Source: JBGPTK01 sp963797765 (lineage in GTDB: Bacteria; Acidobacteriota; Terriglobia; Acidiferrales; UBA7541). Taken from it: a stretch of DNA of 64,000 nt. A model generated the notes under the pieces. That model was not told the DNA's origin. It searched no databases and saw only the letters and a list, made by a program, of their open reading frames with translations. Both the position numbers and the translations under genes were made by a program. Where the stretch lies: the NCBI GenBank assembly GCA_963797765.1, contig CAWCQU010000002.1:1-64000 (forward strand), in the 5' to 3' direction. Below are positions 8,898 to 17,187 of this stretch, piece by piece. Each line of letters opens with the position of its first letter. The stretch's first letter is position 1.

Positions 8898-10244
8898 GAG
8901 TCTGTGTCGCAACTAGGGGTTGAAAGCTGGCGTAAGATTTGGCATGAAGAGGTATGCCAAGCTATCAACCGTATTCTCCCGATCAAGCTGAACTGTTACC
9001 CGCCCATGTGAAGGACGTTCTGGGTGCCGATCATCTCTGTTTTGTAGTGCACGAAGTGGTGGAAGCGTGCGACCTGAGTGCTTTCGGGAAGCCCGAAGAG
9101 GACGCGGGCGGGCAGCGGCCTTACGATCCGCGGTTGATGCTGAAGATTTGGCTGTACGGATTCAGCGTGAACGTGCGCACGACGCGCAAGCTGGAACAGC
9201 GCATTCGTGAGGATCTGGGCTTCCGGTATCTGGCGGGCGGGGCTACGCCTGACCACAAAACGCTGAGCGAATTTCATCGGCGTCATCGCGACGCCATCAC
9301 GGCGATGTTCACTGTAGTGCTGCTGTTTTTGCGACGCGCGGGAATGGCGCGGCTGGGCACGGTGGCGATCGACTCGACGCGGGTGAAGGCGTCGGCATCG
9401 CCCGACCGGTTGTTGCGCCGGGATGCGATCGAGCGGATTGCGGAAGAAGTGAAGAGCTGGCAGCAGGAACTGGACGATGATCCGGATCGCGATCCGGGAA
9501 CACGTGTGGGGCGGGAACAGATCACACAACTGCGCGAACAGTTGAAGCACTTGCGCGAAAGCGGGGAGGAGAAGCTGTCGACGACCGATCCGGACGCGCG
9601 ATTTTTACGCGAGCGCGGGCGCTTCGTGCTGGGTTACACGGCGGAGGTCGCGGTGAGCGAGGACCATTGCATCGTGGCACAGCGGGTGACGCAGAACAAG
9701 AACGATAACCATGCCTTGATCCCGATGGTAGACGAAGTGGAGCGACAATGTGGAGAACGACCGCAACGTGTGTTGGCCGACTGCGGTTTTTTCTCGAGTG
9801 AAAATCTGCGGGAGATGGAAGATCGCAACATCGAAGTTTACTTGCCCGACCCGAATCTGGCAGGCGAGCTGAACACCGGCAAAATCGCGCGAGGGATTGG
9901 ACGAATGAAGATCAGCGATGCGCATCTGAAACGCTCGCGTCGGAGGTTGCGAAGCACCCAGGGCCGTGCCTGGTACAAGAAACGCAAGGGGATGGTCGAG
10001 CCGGTGATCGGGACCTTAAAAGAACAGCGCGGGATGCGCCAGTTTCAGCGCCGAGGCCGGCCGGCAACCGCGGTCGAATGGGCGCTGGCGTCGATCGCGT
10101 ACAACTTGAGCCGCTATAACAACCTCCGCCGCAAAGCGTAGAAGCCGACCGGCGCGAGCACCTCCGGTTCTGGAAACGAAAAACGAGCGTGGGAGTTCCG
10201 CTGCAAAAAAATCAGTCCCGACACTCGAGTCGTGACACAGACTC
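8898..10244 (+). mobile_element. Intact IS1182-type insertion sequence inside cassette A
   Basis: Comparison with uninterrupted cassette B places the insertion exactly. Terminal inverted repeats begin GAGTCTGTGTC at 8898 and end with their complement at 10244. The duplicated target GTTC occurs at 8894-8897 and 10245-10248, and cassette B has a single GTTC at the same place. The element is 1347 bp and encodes one full-length transposase. It disrupts the end of the DUF669-like gene and splits the operon. Confidence 0.88.
8954..10141 (+). CDS. IS1182-family transposase
   Basis: A complete 395-residue DDE transposase. It begins MPSYQPYSPDQAELLP. The first Asp lies in VAIDSTRVKASAS, the second in VLADCGFFS, and the Glu in MVEPVIGTLKEQRGMRQF near the C-terminus. 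A central charged region (about 155-205) is typical of the family. No frameshift is seen, in contrast to the first element in the window, so this copy may still move. The gene reads opposite to the host operon. Confidence 0.93.
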   Translation: MPSYQPYSPDQAELLPAHVKDVLGADHLCFVVHEVVEACDLSAFGKPEEDAGGQRPYDPRLMLKIWLYGFSVNVRTTRKLEQRIREDLGFRYLAGGATPDHKTLSEFHRRHRDAITAMFTVVLLFLRRAGMARLGTVAIDSTRVKASASPDRLLRRDAIERIAEEVKSWQQELDDDPDRDPGTRVGREQITQLREQLKHLRESGEEKLSTTDPDARFLRERGRFVLGYTAEVAVSEDHCIVAQRVTQNKNDNHALIPMVDEVERQCGERPQRVLADCGFFSSENLREMEDRNIEVYLPDPNLAGELNTGKIARGIGRMKISDAHLKRSRRRLRSTQGRAWYKKRKGMVEPVIGTLKEQRGMRQFQRRGRPATAVEWALASIAYNLSRYNNLRRKA

Positions 10245-10658
10245 GTTCGAGCTGACCCGAGTCGCCGAGAGCTCTTCCCACTCGCCCGCTGGAGCAAATC
10301 CTTCGAGATTCAGGAAACATCGGCCGTTCAGAGTGGTGTGGGAAACCCGCACCACTCCCGAGAGACCGAGCAAAGCTTTCTCATCGACTTCATCCCGGCC
10401 GAGGAGATCCGTGTCATAACCGAAATCCCGCAGGAACCAGCGAAGCCGCCACAGGGCCTTGGGGGTGCAATAGAGGCGGCCCATGAATGTATGGCCGGCA
10501 TGCTCTTTGGGTTCGAGGATGCCGAGGCGCAGACTGAAGAAGGGCTTCTGAGGGTGCCAGCGGTGAGAAGCCCGTTCGACTCGAACGAGGAACAAGCCTT
10601 CGAGCGAATCGTTCCCGTTTGGTGGTTCGAGATGCAAGCCCGGAAGATGGCGCTTCAT
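10212..10658 (-). pseudogene. DUF669-like protein, cassette A, 3' end replaced by IS
   Basis: The start ATG at 10658 overlaps the stop of the annealing-like gene (ATGA). The first 136 residues or so match the cassette B protein nearly residue for residue; the last ten are read from the end of the insertion sequence. Motifs such as KPFFSLRLGILEPKEHAG and LRDFGYDTDLLGR resemble phage DUF669 proteins, which usually sit beside recombination ATPases or annealing proteins. The fold and function are uncertain; single-strand binding is one guess. The loss of about ten C-terminal residues may or may not destroy function. Confidence 0.65.
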
Positions 10659-11316
10659 GGGTGAACCTCCTCGGGCTGTGCGTAACTGTTCAGTTTGCAG
10701 AGGAGCGCATCACGATCCTTGGTGGCGGATTCAGACAGCATATTGATAAAGGACTCGACCAGATCCCGGCTGGCATCGCGGAGGACAGCGGTCCCGCAGA
10801 AATCAGCGGCGTAACGCTTGACGAGACCCGAATCGAGCCGGTGCTTGCGGATCAGGAGGCAGAGCCGATCGCGCAGGCAGGTCTGGCTGACTCCGGAACC
10901 ATTCCCGGAAGCAGGATGAGAAGCATTTCCATTCGTGGGCCGGACGAAGGACGAGCGGGAACCGAGTTCTTCGACCGAACACAGACCGATGCCGTAGGCC
11001 TTGCGAAGGGCGCGGTTAACGGCTCTCGTCTCGGCGACACGCATCTCAGCGCCGCGAACCAGGGGAGAGACATTCGAGGGATCGGCATCACCGTAACCGA
11101 CGAAGCCGCGAGAGCGGGGAGACTTGTAGACAGTTGCCTTAAAGACCCAGCGATCGCTCGTGGGATTTGATATTGATTTTTGAATACTAGTTCGAACTCC
11201 TGCGCAGCGCATGCGTTGGGCGACGCGGAGTAGTCCCGCATGCGTCACATACCACCTTCCGTCAAGCAGCTGAAGATCACCAAGTGCGACGGAGATGGAA
11301 AACCTTCTAGTTACTA

Positions 11317-12437
11317 ATCGGAGCATAATATAGGTGACATTGAAAAGGTAATGTGTTAGTGTGTGGGCATGGAAAAACAGGATGCCCGCTCGCTGCCGGC
11401 AGAAGCGCAAGAAGACCTTCGCCGACGAGTCGTGGAGGCCGTTCAGAAAGGTCTTTCGCAAACCGAGGCGGCTGGGGTTTTCGGGGTAGCGCGAGGTACG
11501 GTGAGCCGCTGGATGGGGCTTGTGGAACGCGCAGGACGCCGGGCGCTGAAAGCACGACGTCGAGGACGGCCTCCGGTTTCGCGATTGGCGCCGCATCAAG
11601 CAGCCACGACAGTGCGCTACATTATCAGCGGTTGTCCGGACCAGTTGAGCTTGCCGTTTGCGCTGTGGACCAGGGAAGCGGTGCAAGAGTTGCTGTTGCG
11701 AAAGTTCGATCTGCAGGTTTCGGTGTGGACGGTGGGACGCTATTTGCGAGCCTGGGGTCTGACCCCGCAGAAGCCGGTGCGACGAGCGTACGAACAAAAT
11801 CCGGCTGCGGTACGGAAATGGTTGGAGGAAGAATACCCCGCGATTCGAGAACTGGCGCGACAGTGGAAGGCCCAAATTCATTGGCTAGACGAGATGGGGT
11901 TACGTTCGGACCATCAAGCGGGACGATCCTGGGGACGTCGCGGGCAGACGCCGGTGGTATTGGGCACCGGTCAGCGCTTTCGCTGCAACATGATCTCTTC
12001 GATCACCAATCGAGGGCGGTTGGCCTTCATGATTTTCCGTCAGCGATTCACGGCGCGGGTGTTTCTGAATTTTCTCGGCCGTCTGTTGCGCTTGACGCGG
12101 AAGACCAGGAGGAAAGTGTTTCTGATTGTGGATGGTCACCCGGTACACAAGTCGCGATCGGTGAGTCGTTGGTTGGCAGAGCACAGCGAGCAAATCCGGA
12201 TTTTCTGCTTGCCGTCTTACAGTCCGGAACTGAATCCGGATGAATTGCTGAACCAGGATGTGAAGACCAACGCGACTGGGCCGTGTCCGTCCCGTGAACG
12301 TCCAGGAAATGATGGACAACGTTCGCTCTTACCTTCGGATCACACAGGCTAGGCCCAAGTTGGTGAAGAACTACTTTCGCGAACGCCACGTCCAATACGC
12401 CGCCCGCTGAAAAGTGTCACCAATTTAGTGCTCGGAG
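11317..12437 (+). mobile_element. IS630-family insertion sequence
   Basis: The element is flanked by TA dinucleotides (11315-11316 and 12438-12439), the usual IS630/Tc1 target duplication. Imperfect terminal inverted repeats share CGGAGC/CCGAGC followed a few bases later by GGTGACA. Removing the element and one TA rejoins the interrupted cassette A gene in frame, which confirms both ends. It is 1121 bp long. Confidence 0.88.
11369..12410 (+). pseudogene. IS630-family transposase, one frameshift
   Basis: The N-terminal helix-turn-helix (KGLSQTEAAGVFGVARGTVSRW) is followed by the DDE domain: Asp in IHWLDEMGLRSDHQ, Asp in VFLIVDGHPVHKS, and Glu in SYSPELNPDE. An extra base near 12276 (KTNA then LGRVRPVN in the next frame) shifts the last 43 residues, after which the normal IS630 end NYFRERHVQYAAR is read. 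All three catalytic residues precede the shift. It is a sequencing error or a mild C-terminal defect. Confidence 0.85.
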
Positions 12438-12650
12438 TAATAAGTCATTCAATGCTTCGAGAGACGCAGGGGAAAGCCGTCCCCAGGCGCGCCTTGCCGA
12501 AATTGCGTTAGCTCGAACGGAGACTAACCATCTATTACCTGACCGCTTGGGTTTGACTTTCTTTCTACTTCGAGCCAGCTTTGTTATCGGTGATGCATGT
12601 GGAATGAGCCGATCTTTTGCCATGGCAGCCTCCAAAGTACATAATGACAC

Positions 12651-12680
12651 TATGTATTAGTACGTATTACTACGTATTAC
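12651..12680. promoter_or_regulatory. Three tandem 10-bp repeats, probable operator of cassette A
   Basis: Three adjacent decamers read TATGTATTAG, TACGTATTAC, TACGTATTAC. They lie between the divergent cassette A operon (start 12623) and the ribbon-helix-helix gene (start 12757). Tandem short repeats with this spacing are typical binding sites for Arc/CopG-type dimers, so they are the likely autoregulatory operator. Confidence 0.55.
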
Positions 12681-12756
12681 CTACACTTGTCAACTAGAAT
12701 CGGGGGTTTAGATTACTTGTCAGCTGAAGTACTACGTTGTAGCATCGGCACCGACA

Positions 12757-12918
12757 ATGAAGGACACGACAATTTCCTTTAAAATAGACCGCATCACGAA
12801 AGCCAAGCTTGCCGCCCTCGCGAGAGCGGAGAACAGAACCCTCTCAAATTTCATAGAAAAGACTCTGAAGGCTGAGATCGAAAAGCGCGAATCGAAGCAC
12901 AAATCTCCTCAGCGCTGA
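12757..12918 (+). CDS. Ribbon-helix-helix (CopG/Arc-like) protein, divergent from cassette A
   Basis: A short gene of 53 residues beginning MKDTTISFKIDRITKAKL and continuing LAALARAENRTLSNFIEKTLK, the beta-strand, helix A and helix B pattern of ribbon-helix-helix DNA-binding proteins, with a basic C-terminal tail. It is transcribed away from the recombination operon across a spacer holding three decamer repeats. Cassette B has an unrelated-sequence but same-type protein in the same place (43019-43222). It is probably the repressor of the cassette. Confidence 0.7.
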   Translation: MKDTTISFKIDRITKAKLAALARAENRTLSNFIEKTLKAEIEKRESKHKSPQR

Positions 12919-13714
12919 CGAGCTTCAGGACTAGACCTCACTCACAAATCGCGAAAAAAGAAGTGAGGAACCTCGCTCTCTCCTCCGTTTCGTCGCTGGC
13001 GATACGGCTAAGTCACAGCTTTGAGATTCTCGACGTGGCCGGTGAACCTCGTGAACATTGCAAACGTTGCCCGACAGGCCTGGTCGGCTCTGCTCAGGTC
13101 TCCGGGGGCTGGGAGCTGTTGATGCCCATATATAATAGATGTATAGGATCCCTAGCTGCTGACAGCAACGCGGTGAGGCGAAAAGGAAATTGGGGAGGAA
13201 ATTCTGACGAAGATCGGCCGGGAGTTTGGTAAGTCGATAGAGTGGCTGATCACCGGAGAAGACGCATTCTTGAGGAAATAAGTGCAGGTGCCTGGAATGC
13301 AGCTCCCGCGAGATCGGCACGGAACAAAAGTCGAGAGTGTGACCAGCGGTACGAGCCTTTCCCATGTGGGTCGAATTCGAGTCTTACAACCATCGCCACT
13401 CTCACGAAGAAAACGGGAACGTCGCCTCCGTCGATGTGCATGACAGACGGCAGGACGCAATCCTGAAACGGATGGATGAACAATAACGCGTCACGCTCAA
13501 AGAGCGGTTCCGTTGCAATCGCAGCCACCAGAACTAAACTACCCTGGGTTAGCTCAGTTTCGAACCGTTGCTAAGAAACGCTCTTCCTTACTCCCAGAGG
13601 TGCTGAAGTCAAACACCTGCTGTCAACAACATAAATTCACGCCGCCCGATTTCATCCACGTCGGTCCTCTTATTGCGCTCGGATAATATAGGACGCCGCG
13701 TCGGCTCGCTGACT
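12919..13714. repeat. Decayed composite repeat, copy R1, no intact gene
   Basis: No complete gene is visible. From about 13079 to 13611 the sequence matches the copy at 37149-37749. A frame ending at 13281 reads EILTKIGREFGKSIEWLITGED, the C-terminus of an XRE-type HTH regulator. A second stretch (about 13370-13560) is a broken C-terminal end of an integrase-type (rve) transposase. The 3' end carries the shared ending (GCTAAGAAA...TCAGAGGTGCTGAAG-like) also found twice at R2. The first 160 bases, 12919-13078, hold nothing I can support. Confidence 0.65.
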
Positions 13715-15973
13715 CTATCCCGCCGCCTGTCCACGGCTAACCAGTTTTTGAAATTCGGGCTCGTCACGTAGCAACAAAAGATCCGGATCTCGCTTGATCC
13801 ATTCGAGGTTGCCGTAGCCGCACTCGATCGCTTTCTTAAGCGAGTCGAGAGCCTCCTGTTTCTTATTCAGAATCCCGTAGGTGCACGCGGCGTTGTAGAG
13901 CACGTTGGTGTCGTTGGGACGCAGGGCGATGGCCATCTGCAGGTGCCGTTCGGATTCCTCGATCTCGCCGACTCCAGCAAGATTCCCGGCCATCAGGATC
14001 CGGGCGCGTACATCCTCGGGGACTTGCTCTAACTGTTGGCGCAACACGACAATCAAACGCTCCCGAATACTTTCGACGTCTTTCATCCGCCCCAATCGTT
14101 CCAAGGCATTGCGAAACGGGAGATACGTATTGTAATCCTCTCCGTTCGCCTCAAGGGCGCGTTCGGCGATCGCAGCCGCGTCCTCGAAACGACCGGAGGC
14201 AAAATACGCTCGACCCAGAATATTGTAGGCGTACTCACAATCCGACTTACGTTCGATGGCGAGTTGCGCGTAGCGGATGGCCTCATCATATTTTCTCTCT
14301 GCATAGTAAACGCGGGCGCGCGCTGCGGCCACTTCGGCGAGGTTCGGATCGAGCGCGAGTGCACGGTCGCAGGCAGCCAGCCCCTTCTCGATCCACTTCG
14401 GATTCTGCTCGCGGAACTCATGAATGATTCCGCAGATGTTGGCCACCCCGGCATAGGCGAGGGCGAACCGTGAATCCAGCTTGATCGCCTGCTCGAACAT
14501 CTGCAAAGCGAAGTCAAGATTCTGCTGCCTCGTGTAAGACCGGCCCCGCAAGTAGAAATCGTACGCCTGTGGGTTCTCCGTCGGCTTACGCGCGATTTTC
14601 TTTTCTTCCTGTGGGGTCAGGGTAACGCGCAGAGCTTGTGCGATACTCAGTGCGATCTCCTCCTGAATGGAGAACACGTCGTCCATCTGCCGGTCATAGC
14701 GCTCGGCCCAGGCTGCACTGCGCGAAGCGGTTTCGACCAATTGCGTAGTGATCCGGAGGCGATTGCCCGCACGGCGGATCGTTCCCTCGAGCACGTAACT
14801 GGCGCCGAGCTGCTGGCCGACCACGGGCGCGGTCACCGGTTTGTCGCGAAACGTCAGCATCTCTGAGCGCGGAAATATCTGGAGCTGGGTGATCTTGGAG
14901 AGCTCTGTAATGATGTCTTCCGTCATTCCGTCGCGAAAATACTCGTCTTCTTTCGCCCCGCTCTGGTTCTCGAAGTAAAGCACGGCGACCGATTTCCTCG
15001 TCGCGCCGGAAGGGGTTAGAACCCCGGCACCAGAAGCCGATGCATATTTTCCCGCCACCGAACTGCGGTTCGACTCCAAATCGCGCTTGAGCCGCTTCAA
15101 GTCGGTCTTCAATTCCCCAGCGGTCTGGCAACGCATGTCCGGATCTTTCTCGAGAACCTTGTTCAGAATGGCGTCGATTCCAGCGGGCAGGCGAGTGTTC
15201 ACCTGTGTAGCCGGTTTCGGTGTTCCGGCCAGGATGGCGTTGAAGATTACGGCTGCCGTGGCACCTGGGAACGGAACGGCTCCGGTGGCCATCTCGTAAA
15301 GCACCACACCCAGCGAAAAGAGATCTGAGCGTGCATCCAGGGCTTGGCCGCGCGCCTGTTCGGGCGACATGTAGGCTACAGTCCCCATCGAGCTGCCTGG
15401 GCTAGTCAGGTTTTCCTCGTCCAAGGCATGGATTCGAGTTGCTTCGGCTGTCGCGCCGACAGTTTCGTCCGAATGCTCACGCATGGGGACCAGTTTCGCT
15501 AGGCCGAAATCGAGGATCTTGGCCGTGCCGCGCTCGGTCAGGAAAATATTCGCTGGCTTGATGTCGCGGTGCACAATGCCTTTCGCGTGCGCAGCGTCGA
15601 GTCCATCGGCGATCTGGATACTGATCTCAAGGAACTCTACGGTATCGATCGGCTTGCCGGTGATGCGATGTTTCAGTGTCTGGCCCTCGAGCAACTCCAT
15701 GGCGATGAACGGCCGGCCTTCGAACTCGCCAATGTCGTGTATCGTGCAGATATTCGGATGATTCAGCGCCGAAGCGGCGCGTGCTTCACGGCGGAATCGT
15801 TCGATTGCCTGAGCGTCCTGGGAAATATTGTCGGGGAGGAATTTCAGCGCAACATTCCGGCCGAGGCGCGTATCCTTGGCTTTATAGACCACGCCCATGC
15901 CTCCGCCACCCAGTTTTTCCAAGACGTCGTAGTGGGAGATGGTGCGGCCGACAATGGAAGAACTATCCGGCAT
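13715..15973 (-). CDS. Ser/Thr protein kinase with FlgO-like and TPR domains
   Basis: A 752-residue PknB-like kinase with an intact glycine loop (GGGGMGVVYK), VALKFL lysine, HRDIKPANIF, DFGLAKL and GTVAYMSPEQARG. After a linker the protein continues as KSVAVLYFENQSG...YFRDGMTEDIITELSK, a FlgO/TolB-N-like module (about 330-450), and then four or more TPR units. I see no clear membrane segment, so it is probably cytoplasmic, unlike the kinase at 3934-6810. The C-terminal module is the same kind as in the CadC-type regulator at 46527-48506, but there it is joined to a DNA-binding domain. Confidence 0.92.
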   Translation of the reverse strand: MPDSSSIVGRTISHYDVLEKLGGGGMGVVYKAKDTRLGRNVALKFLPDNISQDAQAIERFRREARAASALNHPNICTIHDIGEFEGRPFIAMELLEGQTLKHRITGKPIDTVEFLEISIQIADGLDAAHAKGIVHRDIKPANIFLTERGTAKILDFGLAKLVPMREHSDETVGATAEATRIHALDEENLTSPGSSMGTVAYMSPEQARGQALDARSDLFSLGVVLYEMATGAVPFPGATAAVIFNAILAGTPKPATQVNTRLPAGIDAILNKVLEKDPDMRCQTAGELKTDLKRLKRDLESNRSSVAGKYASASGAGVLTPSGATRKSVAVLYFENQSGAKEDEYFRDGMTEDIITELSKITQLQIFPRSEMLTFRDKPVTAPVVGQQLGASYVLEGTIRRAGNRLRITTQLVETASRSAAWAERYDRQMDDVFSIQEEIALSIAQALRVTLTPQEEKKIARKPTENPQAYDFYLRGRSYTRQQNLDFALQMFEQAIKLDSRFALAYAGVANICGIIHEFREQNPKWIEKGLAACDRALALDPNLAEVAAARARVYYAERKYDEAIRYAQLAIERKSDCEYAYNILGRAYFASGRFEDAAAIAERALEANGEDYNTYLPFRNALERLGRMKDVESIRERLIVVLRQQLEQVPEDVRARILMAGNLAGVGEIEESERHLQMAIALRPNDTNVLYNAACTYGILNKKQEALDSLKKAIECGYGNLEWIKRDPDLLLLRDEPEFQKLVSRGQAAG

Positions 15974-16333
15974 TGGCCGTGTATCTTACGTCAGGGCCTC
16001 AATGCATGCAATTGCGCAACATAGATCCCGGCAGGGCCCTACAAGCGCATTCTAGAAGCGGGGCCCTTTCGAGTTGGTTTGATCGTTCGCATCCGCCGCT
16101 GCGGAGAAGCGCACCCTCATAGATGACGCTAAGTCGATTCGGTTGGATGCAAAGCAACGCCAATACGAAATTGGCAAGAACAAGCGTGGGATCAGAATCC
16201 TTTTCGAGCGATTTTCCAAAGTTTATCTATAAATTGGCTCCAATCATAGGGATTATATTGATTTGTAATTGCTCAAGCCACGCAGGCTAGATCTAAATAG
16301 ATCGGCGGAACATCCTCGCGGTGCATCCGCGTT
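15974..16333. other. Intergenic region, nothing recognised
   Basis: A stretch of 360 bases between the kinase start and the end of the OsmC-like gene. It probably contains the kinase promoter. I found no gene, no strong hairpin and no IS end. Confidence 0.5.
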
Positions 16334-16807
16334 TCACGGGGCGACGAGCTCACAAGACGAAGTGAGCTGAATCGAGTTGCGCAACGTGCGATACAGTGGA
16401 CATTTCATCGCATAGATTCCGTGGACACGCTCGACGATCTGGCGTTTGTCCTCCGCCGCCAGAAGGCGCATGGTCACGTGAATCCGTCTGATGACGAGGA
16501 CCCCCTCCTCCTGCTCCACTTCCCCCCTCGCTTCCGCTGTCATCTTTCCATTGCTCGCATCGATTTGACGCGCTTCCAGCGCGCCCCCGAATGTGCCCAT
16601 CATTCAACCAGCTGTTCCCGCAATTACGTAGTCAATTGTCGAAGCATGTGATTCCTTTATGCTCTCGAGCGGTACCTTGTAGTGCTCCGCGATCGCACCG
16701 TGGACGCTAAACACGACCGGCTGCGACTCGCCCGGAAGATGCGCGACGCGCAACGGGCCGGATTTGCGTTCGATTTGGACGTTCGAAACATAGACGACCT
16801 CAGACAT
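16334..16807 (-). CDS. OsmC-family protein, candidate selenoprotein (in-frame UGA at the peroxidatic position)
   Basis: The start ATG at 16807 follows a strong GGAGGAG site. The first 67 residues (MSEVVYVSNVQIERKSG...STIDYVIAGTAG) run into UGA at 16606-16604. The same frame continues without any shift for 89 codons (MMGTFGGALEARQI...VHVTM..CPLYRTL). OsmC proteins carry a conserved cysteine at exactly this helix start, and a second Cys in the C-terminal helix (KCPLYRTL here), which form the peroxidase couple. Reading UGA as Sec gives a 157-residue, full-length OsmC-like thiol or selenol peroxidase. A SECIS-like hairpin lies 25 nt downstream. A nonsense mutation is the alternative, but the frame is otherwise perfect. 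Confidence 0.8.
16567..16585 (-). promoter_or_regulatory. Candidate bacterial SECIS hairpin (OsmC-like gene)
   Basis: On the minus strand GGCGCGC (16585-16579) pairs with GCGCGTC (16573-16567), including one G-U, around the loop TGGAA. The loop starts 26 nt after the UGA and its second base is G. Stem length, loop length and G position are the same as in the hairpin of the peroxiredoxin-like gene at 2316-2346. Confidence 0.72.
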
Positions 16808-17168
16808 TGACTCCTCCGATGTTGCATTTGTACTTTTTAAGAATACTTTAAACGGGACTGCCAGTGGTTGTGATTAATAATTGATATCCGGCGGATAGCT
16901 GGGCGCATCGGGTCCTCTTCGCCGCGGGATTTCCCAAGTCCAAACTTGATCCACATTTTTTTTTGGACCATGGTGGAAGTAACAGTATGACCACCGCTAC
17001 GAGCATGCCGCATAGAAATACAGCCAATCTGAGTGGCTAAGTTGGGAGATCTTTGTCTAAATTCGATTGTTTGCATCCAGACAAGCTCATGCCACGTCTA
17101 CAACCACGCTTCTCTCATGTAGGTTTCCATTGAGAATGAAAAGAAGCAGCGTTTCCGGAAGCTGTTTT
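16808..17168. other. Intergenic region between OsmC-like and AraC genes
   Basis: This AT-rich spacer of about 360 bases probably carries the OsmC promoter. It contains a run of nine T near 16968. I see no gene. Confidence 0.45.
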
Positions 17169-17187
17169 GAGTTTTGGCGAGGGACAG
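17169..17187 (+). repeat. Solo copy of an IS end (GAGTTTTGGCGAGGGACAG)
   Basis: The same 19 bases occur at 25839-25857, about 65 bases outside a truncated integrase-type transposase, with shorter versions at 37025-37043 and 38922-38935. It is best read as the terminal repeat of that IS family left behind after deletion. Here it overlaps the apparent start of the AraC gene. Confidence 0.6.

Larger units (their letters stand above)
10655..12623 (-). pseudogene. Annealing-protein-like gene (ERF/Rad52-like guess), cassette A, split by IS630
   Basis: The start ATG at 12623 lies 5 bases after GGAGG. The first 63 codons are followed by the IS630 element (11317-12437). Deleting it with one TA copy restores the frame exactly (..ALNDLLVTRRFSISVALGDLQLL..) to a protein of about 280 residues. 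The centre contains WYVTHAGLLR, FVGYGDADPSNVSPLV and the ETRAVNRALRKAYGIGLCSVEE segment, which loosely recalls phage ERF/Rad52-type single-strand annealing proteins. That assignment is inference from motif feel and from its place before an exonuclease; no family is certain. Confidence 0.6.
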
